Part shown: positions 32,438 to 41,209 of the stretch, one piece after another
How positions within the stretch are numbered: the first letter of the stretch is position 1
How the letters are laid out: each line of letters starts with the position of its first letter
Assembly: GCA_001770015.1 (NCBI GenBank)
Contig: MEQB01000064.1
Location: forward strand, 95,107 to 159,106
Length of the DNA: 64,000 nucleotides
DNA from: Bdellovibrionales bacterium RIFOXYC1_FULL_37_79
Lineage (GTDB): Bacteria > Bdellovibrionota > Bacteriovoracia > Bacteriovoracales > Bacteriovoracaceae
Direction: 5' to 3'
The notes under the pieces: model-generated
Told to the model about the DNA's origin: nothing
Databases searched by the model: none
What the model saw: the letters and a program-made list of their open reading frames with translations, nothing else
Position numbers and translations under genes: made by a program

Positions 32438-34761
32438 CAAGTTTGAAATTGGAATACATTATTAACGAGGCAATTAGAAAAGCGAATAAACTGAGGCACG
32501 AGTACCTTACGATTGAGAGTATTTTATATGTGTTGCTTGGGGATGCTTTTGTAGAGAGGGTTTTAATTAGTTGTGGTGCCGATATCGAGTATATAAAAAG
32601 TGCCCTTAATGATTTTTTGAATGATGATGCCAACTTTTCCATTTTAAGCGATAACGAGATTGAAAATCTCGGAAAGAATCAGTTTGCCGATGAGAAAGTT
32701 AGGCAAATTGCCAGACAAAATGGGGTTTATTATCAACCTGAATTAACCATATCTTTGCAAAGAGTTTTGCAAAGAGCAGCACTGCATGTCCAATCCTCCG
32801 GTAAAAACCAAATTTTGGGAATTCATTTATTGGTTTCAATTTTTGGTGAGGAAGAAAGTTATGCCATTTATTTGTTGAAATCCATGGGCATTGAGCGCTT
32901 GGATATTGTGCAAAAACTTGCTCATGGTGAAGATCACCCCCTGACTGATCAAGAGGGAGATTTTATTTCCCCGGATACTGGAAAAAAGGCTAGCGCCCTG
33001 GCTGCTTACACTGAAAATCTCAGTGAGCAGGTTCGGTCTAATAAAATTGATCCGATTATTGGTAGAAAAAGTGAAATTACCAGAATCTGCCAGATTCTTT
33101 GTCGAAGACAGAAAAATAATCCGTTAATCATCGGTGATGCGGGGGTTGGGAAAACTGCCTTGGCTTACGGACTTGCTTTTGCTATCGAAAAAAAACAGGT
33201 CCCTGAATTTCTTTTTGACACTGATATTTATTCATTGGATATGATGAGTCTGATTTCAGGTGCCAAGTATAGAGGTGAATTTGAAGGAAGATTTAAAGAC
33301 GTGTTGAAAGAGCTTAAGAAAGTTTGCCAATCAGGGAAAAAAGCGATTCTTTTTATAGATGAATTACATTCCATCATGGGTACAGGGGCCACGACTGGTG
33401 GAAGCTTGGATGCTTCCAGTTTATTGAAACCGGCCTTAACCGGTGGTGAAATCCGATTTATGGGAAGCACCACCCATGAGGACTATCGCAAGTTTATTGA
33501 AAAGGATCATGCTTTTAGCAGGAGGTTTCAAAATGTCGAAATAAATGAACCGCAAACGGATGAGGCTTTTTTGATCTTAAAAGGTTTAAAATCAGGCTTT
33601 GAGAATCATCATAGGATAGAGATTCCTGATAATATCTTAAAAACTGCCCTAGACTTGTCGATAAAATACATTACCGATCGAAAATTACCAGATAAGGCGA
33701 TTGATATTATCGATGAAGCTGGTGCTGCTTTACAAATCAGGGAAAAATTCAATCCAGGTGCCATCCTGGAGATCAGCGATATTGAGGATACGGTGGCTAA
33801 AATGGCCAAGATTCCAGAAGTGACGGTTAGAAGTAATGAAAAAGAAAAGCTGAAAAATTTGGAGAAGAACTTGTCGCTGCTTATTTTTGGTCAGGACAAG
33901 GCTATTAGTAAAGTGGCGGACACGGTTTTACTGGCCAGGGCCGGGCTTGGAAATAATGATAAACCAGTAGCCTGTTTTTTATTTGCGGGACCCACCGGAG
34001 TGGGAAAGACTGAATTGGCCAAGCAATTGGCCTTTAATCTTGGAATTCATTTTGAAAGAATTGATATGAGTGAGTATATGGAAAAACATTCCGTATCCAA
34101 ATTGATAGGGGCACCTCCTGGTTATATTGGACATGATCAAGGTGGTGGTCGTTTAACGGAATCTATCAAGAAGCATCCTTATGCTGTCTTGTTGCTTGAT
34201 GAGATTGAAAAGGCACATTATGAAGTTTACAATATTTTGCTTCAGATTATGGATCATGGGGCATTATCCGATTCACATGGAAGGCTTACCAATTTTAAAA
34301 GTACCATCTTGATCATGACTACCAATGCTGGAGCCAAAGACATGGATGCGGGAGCCATTTCTATTACCAGTCCAGATCTTGGCACAGTTGTGAATAACAA
34401 GCAAGATAAGGCGATTAAACATTTTTTTACGCCTGAATTTCGCAACCGTTTGGATGACATTATTTATTTTGAAAGTTTAAAAGATAGCGTGATTGTGAAA
34501 ATTGCGCAGAAATTTATGTTTGAACTTGAAACGAAGCTGCTGGCTCAAAATATTGAACTGACAACCTCTCTTGAGGTTCTTGAATTTATCGCTAAACAAG
34601 GATTTGATCCAAAACTCGGGGCCCGTCCTATTGCAAGATATATAGATGAGCATATAAAACGCAAACTTTCCCATAAAATTCTATTTGAAGAGATTAGTTT
34701 CCATAGAAAAGTCCGGTTGATCATTAAAAATAATGTTCTTGATTTTGAAATCGATGATTAA
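32434..34761 (+). CDS. clpA: ATP-dependent Clp protease ATP-binding subunit ClpA
   Basis: A 775-residue AAA+ unfoldase with N-terminal Clp repeats (about residues 1-145), first ATPase module (GDAGVGKTAL, IDELHSIMGTGA) and second module (GPTGVGKTEL, LLLDEIEKAH, arginine-finger FTPEFRNRLDDIIYF). It works with ClpS from the coupled upstream gene. In E. coli ClpA the ClpP-docking loop holds Ile-Gly-Leu; the aligned loop here reads AGAISITSP, with Ile-Ser-Ile, while the adjacent family residues are normal. If real, ClpP docking may use different contacts. A weak hairpin (34844-34858, AACGC-GCGTT followed by T-rich sequence) is the only terminator candidate. Confidence 0.94.
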   Translation: MTSLKLEYIINEAIRKANKLRHEYLTIESILYVLLGDAFVERVLISCGADIEYIKSALNDFLNDDANFSILSDNEIENLGKNQFADEKVRQIARQNGVYYQPELTISLQRVLQRAALHVQSSGKNQILGIHLLVSIFGEEESYAIYLLKSMGIERLDIVQKLAHGEDHPLTDQEGDFISPDTGKKASALAAYTENLSEQVRSNKIDPIIGRKSEITRICQILCRRQKNNPLIIGDAGVGKTALAYGLAFAIEKKQVPEFLFDTDIYSLDMMSLISGAKYRGEFEGRFKDVLKELKKVCQSGKKAILFIDELHSIMGTGATTGGSLDASSLLKPALTGGEIRFMGSTTHEDYRKFIEKDHAFSRRFQNVEINEPQTDEAFLILKGLKSGFENHHRIEIPDNILKTALDLSIKYITDRKLPDKAIDIIDEAGAALQIREKFNPGAILEISDIEDTVAKMAKIPEVTVRSNEKEKLKNLEKNLSLLIFGQDKAISKVADTVLLARAGLGNNDKPVACFLFAGPTGVGKTELAKQLAFNLGIHFERIDMSEYMEKHSVSKLIGAPPGYIGHDQGGGRLTESIKKHPYAVLLLDEIEKAHYEVYNILLQIMDHGALSDSHGRLTNFKSTILIMTTNAGAKDMDAGAISITSPDLGTVVNNKQDKAIKHFFTPEFRNRLDDIIYFESLKDSVIVKIAQKFMFELETKLLAQNIELTTSLEVLEFIAKQGFDPKLGARPIARYIDEHIKRKLSHKILFEEISFHRKVRLIIKNNVLDFEIDD

Positions 34762-34843
34762 TTTATAGTTTTACTTGTAAAAAAAAATTCCTCCAAAAAA
34801 TTTGAGCGTTTTTTTCTTGATAAATTGTTTTTTTGTCATAAAG

Positions 34844-34866
34844 AACGCTGTCTGCGTTTATTTTTA
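34844..34866 (+). terminator. Weak terminator candidate downstream of clpA
   Basis: AACGC (34844-34848) and GCGTT (34854-34858) form a 5-bp stem with a 5-nt loop, followed by TATTTTT. The short stem makes this tentative. Confidence 0.35.
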
Positions 34867-34987
34867 AGTAAAAAAAGAAGATTATTAAAAAAAAATGCGA
34901 ATATAGTTTTTTTTTATTTGCGTAAAAACAATTTTATGTTTATTCTTTTAGTGTAAGTTGTAAAAACACATTCGACAGGAGGATGTC

Positions 34988-35098
34988 ATGGTAAAGAAGA
35001 CAACCAAAAAAGTAGCAAAGAAAGCAACAAAAAAAGCAGCTGTTAAGAAAGCAGCTCCAAAAAAGAAAGCTACAAAAAAAGTTGCTAAGAAAAAGTAA
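34988..35098 (+). CDS. Very short histone H1-like Lys/Ala-rich DNA-binding protein
   Basis: A 36-residue ORF too short for most gene callers, but with a perfect ribosome-binding site AGGAGG (34977-34982) 5 nt before the ATG and a strong terminator 24 bp after the stop. The product is about half lysine, in repeating KKxTKK and KKA(T/V/P)KK units with Ala, Thr, Val and a single Pro, the composition of the C-terminal tail of histone H1 and of bacterial Hc1-like proteins. It probably coats or condenses DNA or RNA. A possible promoter (TTGCGT 34918-34923, 17 bp, TATTCT 34941-34946) precedes it. Function is inferred from composition only. Confidence 0.8.
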   Translation: MVKKTTKKVAKKATKKAAVKKAAPKKKATKKVAKKK

Positions 35099-35121
35099 TC
35101 ACTTTTTCAGGTGAAAAATCG

Positions 35122-35154
35122 AAACGGCCTGGTTAATCTGGGCCGTTTTTTTTT
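35122..35154 (+). terminator. Terminator after the histone-like gene
   Basis: AACGGCC (35123-35129) pairs with GGCCGTT (35141-35147) with an 11-nt loop, followed by a run of T to 35154. Confidence 0.9.
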
Positions 35155-35213
35155 GTGTAAACTTGGATTGAAAGCGTGTATATTCCGTCTTTTGAAGCTT
35201 GCAAGGTGCGAAT

Positions 35214-36593
35214 GTGTTAAATAGTGACCTAGAAAATAAAGATCCAATTGATTATCCAAAGCGAAACGTTTGGATAAAAACCTTTGGTTGTCAGATGAAT
35301 TATCATGATACCGAAAGGGTGCTGTCACATCTGCGAAAGCTGAATTTTTTGCCTACCGATGATAAGAATGATGCAGACTTGTTATTATTTAATACTTGTG
35401 CGGTGAGAGCTTTGGCCAACATGAAGTTTTATTCCCAGCTAGGGGAACTTAAGGTTTTGAAGAAACAAAAAAAATCAAACATCGTGATTGGTGTTTTGGG
35501 TTGTATTTCGCAAATTGAAGGACAAGAGTTGTTAAAAAAATATAAGCATTTGGATTTTGCGCTGGGAACGGATATGGTTGATCAAATTCCAGAGGTTTTG
35601 TACCGGATTTATTCTGGAGAGAGTAAAATTGTACTGGATTCCTTTGATAAAACCAGTGCTTACTCGATTGAAACCAAAATTACCCACCAATCCCCCCAAG
35701 CTTTTATTAATATAATGAAAGGGTGTAATAATTTTTGCACCTATTGTATTGTTCCCTACACTAGAGGCCGGGAAAAATCCCGGCTCATCAAAGAAGTCGT
35801 GGCGGATATTCAAAGATTGGTTGAACATAACGGGATTGCGGAAGTCACCCTGCTTGGACAAAATGTTAATTCTTTTGGAAAAGAAAATCAGGAAACCTTT
35901 CCAGAGCTGCTTGCAAGGGTTAATCAAATTGCTGGACTCAGATTGATTAGATACACTACCAGCCATCCTAAAGATTTATCCGATGAATTAATCAATGCTC
36001 ATGGTACTCTTTCCAAACTGGCCTTGCATTTACATTTGCCAGTGCAATCAGGATCAAACACAGTTTTAGCACGGATGAATAGAAAATATACCCGGGAAGC
36101 TTATCTGGACTTGCTTGCCAGACTTCGGGACAAGCAAAAGGGCATAGTGATATCATCGGATATAATCGTTGGTTTTCCTGGCGAAACAGATGAAGAATAT
36201 GAGGACACGATTGATCTTTTAAAACAGGCCAGATTTGATTTTATATTTTCATTCAAATTTTCTAAAAGACCGGGAACCCAGGCTTATTTAATGGAAGATC
36301 ATCCAGATGATCAGATTAAATCTAAAAGGTTAAAAAAATTACAAGATTTGCAACTTGCCATCCAAAATGAAATCAGACAGGAAATGGTTGGTAAAACAAT
36401 GCAGTTGTTGGTTGATGGTGTTGGAAAAATCGAGGGCAAGAAAAAATGGAAAGGCAGATCCAGCTGTAACCGGATCGTTCATTTCGATGGGCCACCGGAG
36501 CAATCGGTACCACTTTTATATAAATGGGTAACGGTAAAAATTACTTCATCCACAGCATTATCAGCTCAAGGCGAATTTATAAGTATTTGCTGA
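35214..36593 (+). CDS. miaB: tRNA-2-methylthio-N6-dimethylallyladenosine synthase MiaB
   Basis: Radical SAM methylthiotransferase that modifies i6A37 in tRNAs reading UNN codons. It has the N-terminal UPF0004 domain with three cluster cysteines (TFGCQMNYHD, FNTCAVR, LGCISQIEG), the radical SAM motif GCNNFCTYCIVPYTRG, the GQNVNSFG and SGSNTVLARMNRKYTRE elements, and a C-terminal TRAM domain. The start GTG 35214 has AAGGTG (35203-35208) at proper distance; the TTG at 35199 extends it by five residues without support. The 459-residue length is normal. Confidence 0.94.
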   Translation: MLNSDLENKDPIDYPKRNVWIKTFGCQMNYHDTERVLSHLRKLNFLPTDDKNDADLLLFNTCAVRALANMKFYSQLGELKVLKKQKKSNIVIGVLGCISQIEGQELLKKYKHLDFALGTDMVDQIPEVLYRIYSGESKIVLDSFDKTSAYSIETKITHQSPQAFINIMKGCNNFCTYCIVPYTRGREKSRLIKEVVADIQRLVEHNGIAEVTLLGQNVNSFGKENQETFPELLARVNQIAGLRLIRYTTSHPKDLSDELINAHGTLSKLALHLHLPVQSGSNTVLARMNRKYTREAYLDLLARLRDKQKGIVISSDIIVGFPGETDEEYEDTIDLLKQARFDFIFSFKFSKRPGTQAYLMEDHPDDQIKSKRLKKLQDLQLAIQNEIRQEMVGKTMQLLVDGVGKIEGKKKWKGRSSCNRIVHFDGPPEQSVPLLYKWVTVKITSSTALSAQGEFISIC

Positions 36594-36667
36594 TGGTGAG
36601 TGGGCAAATTTTCCTACTTATTTTTATATTATATGTTGCGCTATAATTGATCAAGGTAACATAGACT

Positions 36668-37294
36668 ATGAAAATAATGTTCTTTTTTTTTATTTGCAGC
36701 CTTATCCTAATAATTAATCCATCTAATGGATTTGCAAGAATTGATATTTCTTCGGACGCTAGCTATTCCAAACAAGTGTATGGTGAAAACAAAGTTAATG
36801 CCCTGAGAACGAGGGCGTACGGCACATCTTTGGCCTATTATTTTTATAATTTGACAGCGGTGGAGGTCAATTATATCTATGATAAAACCACCAACACCGA
36901 GATGATCAACTATAAGGTTACGGATACTGATTATACTCTCAAATCGGCCCAGTCTGAGTTGGTCTCGGAAGTTATTAGTGTCGGGTTGAGGCAGGCATTT
37001 AGTCGCCCAGAGGCGAGAATCAGACCGACTATTTCTTTGGGATATGCTTATCGAATGTCTAGGGATAAGCGATCATACCATTATAAAAACGATTTGAATG
37101 GAAGCGATATATTTCTAAAAGACCAAGGACCACTTGCCAAACAAAATTCTTTTTTTTCGGCATTTGGAATCCAGCTTCGGTTGATAGGTCAGTTCTATTT
37201 AAGAGGATCGGTGCAGACAGTTTTTCCTTTTTTCAGGCCGAGTTTAGCCAGTGATTATTTGAAGTATTCGGCAGGCTTTTTATGTTCTTTTTAA
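36668..37294 (+). CDS. Outer-membrane beta-barrel protein, small
   Basis: A 208-residue protein with a signal peptide (MKIMFFFFICSLILIINPSNGFA) and alternating hydrophobic/polar strands ending in phenylalanine (FLCSF), as in small eight-stranded barrels. Tyrosine-rich strands such as GTSLAYYFYNLTAVEVNYIY are visible in parts. No named family is recognised. It overlaps the following lipoprotein gene by 13 bp and is likely expressed with it. Confidence 0.7.
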   Translation: MKIMFFFFICSLILIINPSNGFARIDISSDASYSKQVYGENKVNALRTRAYGTSLAYYFYNLTAVEVNYIYDKTTNTEMINYKVTDTDYTLKSAQSELVSEVISVGLRQAFSRPEARIRPTISLGYAYRMSRDKRSYHYKNDLNGSDIFLKDQGPLAKQNSFFSAFGIQLRLIGQFYLRGSVQTVFPFFRPSLASDYLKYSAGFLCSF

Positions 37295-38340
37295 AAATAC
37301 CAGCGATAGTGATCCCTTTATTGTTTTTATCTTGTGCCAAGATACAGTACGTTTATGATCAAGGGCTTGGTCAAATGTCTATTTTAAAAAAAGGGATATA
37401 TAATGAATTGGTGTTAAATGATCCTAAAATACCTGAGAAACAAAAAGACAAGATAAAAAAAATTGAAAAGTATAAAAAATATTTTTTTGATTATTTTCAA
37501 AAGTCTGCTGGACCAATATATTCTAAAACAACTTTTTTAAGCACCAAACCGGTCAGTCATATGGTGGTGGTTTCACCCTATAATAAAGTGGAAGCTTTGG
37601 ATGAGTGTTTCTGGTTGGTAGGCTGTTTTCCCTATTTGAGTTTTTTTGAAGAAAAAAAGGCCATGGAGTATGCTGATACAAAATCTAAAGAGGGATTGGT
37701 GGTCTTTACCCGACCTGTTTATGCTTATTCGACGCTTAATTATTTCACTGACACTATTTTGAGTTCCTTTTTTTATTATGATGATGAACAATTAGCGGAA
37801 CTTATCTTTCATGAACTCTTTCATACACTTTTTTTTATAAAGGGGGACGTGGATTTGAGTGAAAATCTGGCCCAATATTTCGGGCAGGAACTTCAATTGG
37901 AGTTTTTCAAGGTGGTTGGTGAGGAAAAAAAAATCAGAGTTAAAAGAGAGAAAGCCTTTGCGGGGTTAAGACAGAAAATTCTGTTAAAGATCGATAATCT
38001 GAATAAATTATACGAAGAAAAACAACCTGCGGGAATGATGGAAGCTGCGGTCATGCTAGAAAGCTTTTTAAAGGATGATTTTTATCCGGAAATGGAAAAT
38101 TTTTGTCAAAAAAATCAAATAGATCAGAAAGATTGTTTTCCCATCAGGTCAAAATGGAATAATGCCAGCTTTGCAGCCTATATGACTTACGAAAAAAATA
38201 TTGAACAAATAAGAAACCTGCATGAAAAAACCAATAAAAATCTAAAAGATTTCTTTGAATATTTAGTGGTAGAATATGAAAAGTTTAAAAAACAGGATGC
38301 CAAGGAAACCTTTGCTGAATTTTTGTTTCAAAACGAGTAG
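37282..38340 (+). CDS. Lipoprotein of the Aminopep (putative aminopeptidase) family
   Basis: A 352-residue lipoprotein (lipobox LLFLSCAK) with the family's typical N-terminal YVYDQGLGQMSIL and the zinc motif LIFHELFHTLFF at about residues 173-184, followed by ENLAQYFGQE. The family (PF10023 type) is annotated as putative aminopeptidase, with no defined substrate. The C-terminal part is charged and helical. It starts inside the end of the barrel-protein gene and is followed by the ATP-grasp gene 36 bp later, so the three form an apparent operon. Confidence 0.8.
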   Translation: MFFLKIPAIVIPLLFLSCAKIQYVYDQGLGQMSILKKGIYNELVLNDPKIPEKQKDKIKKIEKYKKYFFDYFQKSAGPIYSKTTFLSTKPVSHMVVVSPYNKVEALDECFWLVGCFPYLSFFEEKKAMEYADTKSKEGLVVFTRPVYAYSTLNYFTDTILSSFFYYDDEQLAELIFHELFHTLFFIKGDVDLSENLAQYFGQELQLEFFKVVGEEKKIRVKREKAFAGLRQKILLKIDNLNKLYEEKQPAGMMEAAVMLESFLKDDFYPEMENFCQKNQIDQKDCFPIRSKWNNASFAAYMTYEKNIEQIRNLHEKTNKNLKDFFEYLVVEYEKFKKQDAKETFAEFLFQNE

Positions 38341-38376
38341 AGAAAAAGCTAAAGCCATGAGAGGGTACCAGTTATC

Positions 38377-39330
38377 ATGAAACATATACTTTTTATTGAT
38401 TCGATCCAGAAATTGGCAATTAAAAAAGATACGTCATTAATGATTGCCCTGACCCTGAAAGAGAATAATATTTCCACTTGGCTCTTGTTTGAAGAGGATC
38501 TTTACTGGAATAATTCCCTAGATCCCCTTCCCATGAATGTTTACAACTTCAGTGGTTCACTAGATCCCCAAAGTTATTATATTAATGATTTTTGTCTGCT
38601 GGATAAGCAGAAAGTGGTCTTGGAAAAAGGGGATATTCTTCACATGCGAATTGATCCTCCTTTTGATTTAAAATATCTGCGTTTTTTGTGGATCTTAAAA
38701 GCGCTTAAAAAAAATGGTGTGAGGATCATTAATGATCCAGAAGGAATCCTTTGCTATAATGAGAAGCTTTTTGCATATGAGCAAACGGAGTCCATGGATA
38801 CTTATGTGGGAAGACAACCCCAGGAACTGGAGTTTTTTTTAGGCCAACTAGAAAAACGGGGTGTTGATGAAGTGATCATGAAGCCACTCGATTTGTATCA
38901 GGGGATTGGGGTTGAAAAAGTTTCCATGGGTCATGCCCGGAGACAATTTTTAGAGAAAACCCAAAACTTGCAAGGGCCGGTTATTGTCCAGCCATTTAAT
39001 CGGGAAGTTGTAAATGGTGAAATAAGAAGCATTTTTTTTAATGGGACTTTGCTTGGAAATATTTTAAAAGTTCCAAAGAAAGGTGATTTTCTTGCGAATA
39101 TTGCTAGAGGCGCCAACTTTGAATTAGTCGAGCTTACCGCAAAACAAAAAAGCACTTGCCAAAGAATCAGCGCAGAACTTTTAAATAAAGGAATTAATCT
39201 GATTGCTTTTGATATACTTGGCAATTATATATCAGAGGTCAATATCACCTGTCCCGGACTACTGGTGGAAGTTTCTGCGGCCAAGAAGATAAACCTGGCC
39301 CAGCAAATGATTGATCTCATTTCACGGTGA
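38377..39330 (+). CDS. Glutathione synthetase-like ATP-grasp enzyme
   Basis: A 317-residue protein with the GshB fold order: N-terminal HMRIDPPFDLKYL segment, VRIINDPEGILCYNEKLFAY, VIMKPLDLYQGIGVEKV (ATP loop, glycine-poor compared with E. coli GshB), the acidic/Mg segment LIAFDILGNYISEVNITCPG. It may make glutathione or a related dipeptide amide. No gshA is nearby and the ATP loop is altered, so the substrate is uncertain. It has no ribosome-binding oddities and follows the Aminopep-family gene. Confidence 0.8.
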   Translation: MKHILFIDSIQKLAIKKDTSLMIALTLKENNISTWLLFEEDLYWNNSLDPLPMNVYNFSGSLDPQSYYINDFCLLDKQKVVLEKGDILHMRIDPPFDLKYLRFLWILKALKKNGVRIINDPEGILCYNEKLFAYEQTESMDTYVGRQPQELEFFLGQLEKRGVDEVIMKPLDLYQGIGVEKVSMGHARRQFLEKTQNLQGPVIVQPFNREVVNGEIRSIFFNGTLLGNILKVPKKGDFLANIARGANFELVELTAKQKSTCQRISAELLNKGINLIAFDILGNYISEVNITCPGLLVEVSAAKKINLAQQMIDLISR

Positions 39331-39332
39331 AT

Positions 39333-40016
39333 TTAGAAAGGATTGGTGTAATCGGTGGCAAGCTCCACTGAAAAAGAATAGCATTCAGTTTTTGGCACCG
39401 GCCAATACGGGCATACATCAGGATGACCTGGTTCTCTTACGCATCCGCCGTTTGATTGAATGGGCGTTATCACTTCTATGACATAATATCCATTGGTCTG
39501 GGGAAAATCGGCTAAGTCTCCAAAACGTAGTATTTGAGAATAACCGGAACTGGCATTGGTTTCAAAGGCCATGGTTTTATAGACACTTGAACCGGCTGCT
39601 TTAATGCGAACGTATCCTTTAAGTTTGGTATAGGGAAAACTGACGTAGTGGCATCTCACTCCAGAATCATCGATAGTATCTTTCGCAGGGGGAGACTCTT
39701 TTTTAATTCTAACATCAAATTTCACATCTGTTTTCATAACACTGCTGGGGATATCCATTGCTTCACTACTCCATACATAACTTCCATTATAGGCGCTATT
39801 TTCCAGTCCATGGGCCACTACCGGACTAAAGGTATATGGGGGCCGGCCGTCTCCCGCAGTTCCAGTTGGGGTTGGATAGGGGGTATTGGTATAGACCGGG
39901 GTTGGTGTTACACTAACCGTACTGGTAGTCTTGGTCGATTTTTTATTTGTCTTGGTTTCAAAGCAACCAGAAACAGTTAGCATCCCAAGTGATAAAATTA
40001 TAAAAGCAGTTTTCAT
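39333..40016 (-). CDS. Lipoprotein of unknown function
   Basis: A 227-residue exported lipoprotein with lipobox VSGC (Cys at about residue 18), a Thr/Pro/Lys low-complexity linker (TPTPVYTNTPYPTPTG) and a mostly beta mature domain with two CxxC-like cysteine pairs near the C-terminus (GGCVREPGHPDVCPYW and KTEC). The linker layout suggests a surface-exposed domain tethered to the outer membrane. I recognise no family. It is convergent to the ATP-grasp gene with 2 bp between stops. Confidence 0.65.
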   Translation of the reverse strand: MKTAFIILSLGMLTVSGCFETKTNKKSTKTTSTVSVTPTPVYTNTPYPTPTGTAGDGRPPYTFSPVVAHGLENSAYNGSYVWSSEAMDIPSSVMKTDVKFDVRIKKESPPAKDTIDDSGVRCHYVSFPYTKLKGYVRIKAAGSSVYKTMAFETNASSGYSQILRFGDLADFPQTNGYYVIEVITPIQSNGGCVREPGHPDVCPYWPVPKTECYSFSVELATDYTNPF

Positions 40017-40285
40017 AACTATTCCTTTTACCTTTAGCTATTCTCAAGTATTTATCGTAATTTTTTTTACTTAGATTAAATTTTTCGTTGGTTTTCTCAT
40101 AAAATAACCAATAATTTGAAACATTCGAGTAATGAGGTCAGGTATGTAAAATAGTGAATCTGATCAATTGGGGCATATATACATAAAATCAATATATTAA
40201 CTTGGGATGAAAAGGCTGCCTTAAGACCTGCCTTGATTTGAGTGGGGATACCTGTTAGAATACGACAGGGGCGGATTTGTTATTT

Positions 40286-40762
40286 ATGAAGATACTCGAA
40301 TCGTTTTTGCTTGATAATAATAAAATATTTTTTGGTTTTGCTTACTCATTATTGTCGGATGACCTGCAAGCACAGCAGGTGGTGATTGATGCGATATATG
40401 TATTTACTTTAAAGAGACAGGATTTAATTGATCAATTACATGATGACAAATCATCGTTAAAACAAGTTGATGTTTTGGCCCAGATTAATAAATTCATTTT
40501 GACTCAGATTTTTTCGATTGGGCAAAAAAGAATAATTCATTTGAAAAATGCCATTGATTCAGACGGATCTTTTTTAGCCTTTTACGAAATGAACATGGTC
40601 AAAAGAGCTGTTATCTATTTGAAATATAAAACGCAGACGGCTTTTTCAGAGATTGCAGAAATTATAGATGTGAATGAATTTGAATTGATGGGAATTTTGT
40701 CTTCTGCTCAAAAAAATCTGATTGAAAACTTGGGTTATGATACGAAACACTTATTTGTGTAA
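40286..40762 (+). CDS. Degenerate ECF sigma factor-like protein
   Basis: A 158-residue protein whose N-terminus (IFFGFAYSLLSDDLQAQQVV, then IDAIYVF) follows sigma region 2 of ECF factors, and whose C-terminus (RAVIYLKYKTQTAFSEIAEI then IDVNEFELMGILSSAQKNL) follows the region 4 helix-turn-helix. Key polar residues of the -10 contact are poorly kept. Its neighbour 18 bp downstream has a zinc-finger anti-sigma-like motif, so the pair is a plausible sigma/anti-sigma unit. The start ATG 40286 is preferred to TTG 40277. The call is by pattern, not by database hit. Confidence 0.6.
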   Translation: MKILESFLLDNNKIFFGFAYSLLSDDLQAQQVVIDAIYVFTLKRQDLIDQLHDDKSSLKQVDVLAQINKFILTQIFSIGQKRIIHLKNAIDSDGSFLAFYEMNMVKRAVIYLKYKTQTAFSEIAEIIDVNEFELMGILSSAQKNLIENLGYDTKHLFV

Positions 40763-40780
40763 AGGGGAATATATTAAATT

Positions 40781-41209
40781 ATGAATATCGAGATGCCAGG
40801 GAGTTCACCAAAAGTAGCAATTGCTAAAGATAAGGAAAATAATAATCGGAAGACAGAGGTTTTGGGCCAAACTGACCCGGACCCGTTAAGTCAGGACAGA
40901 GTCTGCTTACATTCCAGAAAACTGTTTAGTTTGATCAGTAGTAACGATGAAGTGAGTTCGTTTGAATATATGAGGAGACATTTTCAAGAATGTAGCTTCT
41001 GCCAAAATCAATATTATAAGCTTTTGAAGTTGAAAACGGAGATTATTAAAAATATCCCAGATGTAATGCCGGATAAAACAATGCAGGATTCTTATGCGAT
41101 GGAAATCAGTGAGATGCTTGCCAAGGTTGAAAGCCGAGGGCATTTTGCCAAAAAACCGGAAATGTTTTTAGATAAAATTTTTTCATTTTTTAGTACTTTG
41201 AATCATTAA
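40781..41209 (+). CDS. Zinc-finger anti-sigma-like protein
   Basis: A 142-residue soluble protein. After a disordered Asn/Lys/Pro-rich start it has FEYMRRHFQECSFCQNQYYK at about residues 66-85, which matches the HxxxCxxC zinc-binding motif of ZAS anti-sigma factors (His, then Cys-x-x-Cys). No transmembrane helix follows. It directly follows the sigma-like gene. The last 20 bp overlap the end of a convergent TonB-like gene. Confidence 0.55.
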   Translation: MNIEMPGSSPKVAIAKDKENNNRKTEVLGQTDPDPLSQDRVCLHSRKLFSLISSNDEVSSFEYMRRHFQECSFCQNQYYKLLKLKTEIIKNIPDVMPDKTMQDSYAMEISEMLAKVESRGHFAKKPEMFLDKIFSFFSTLNH

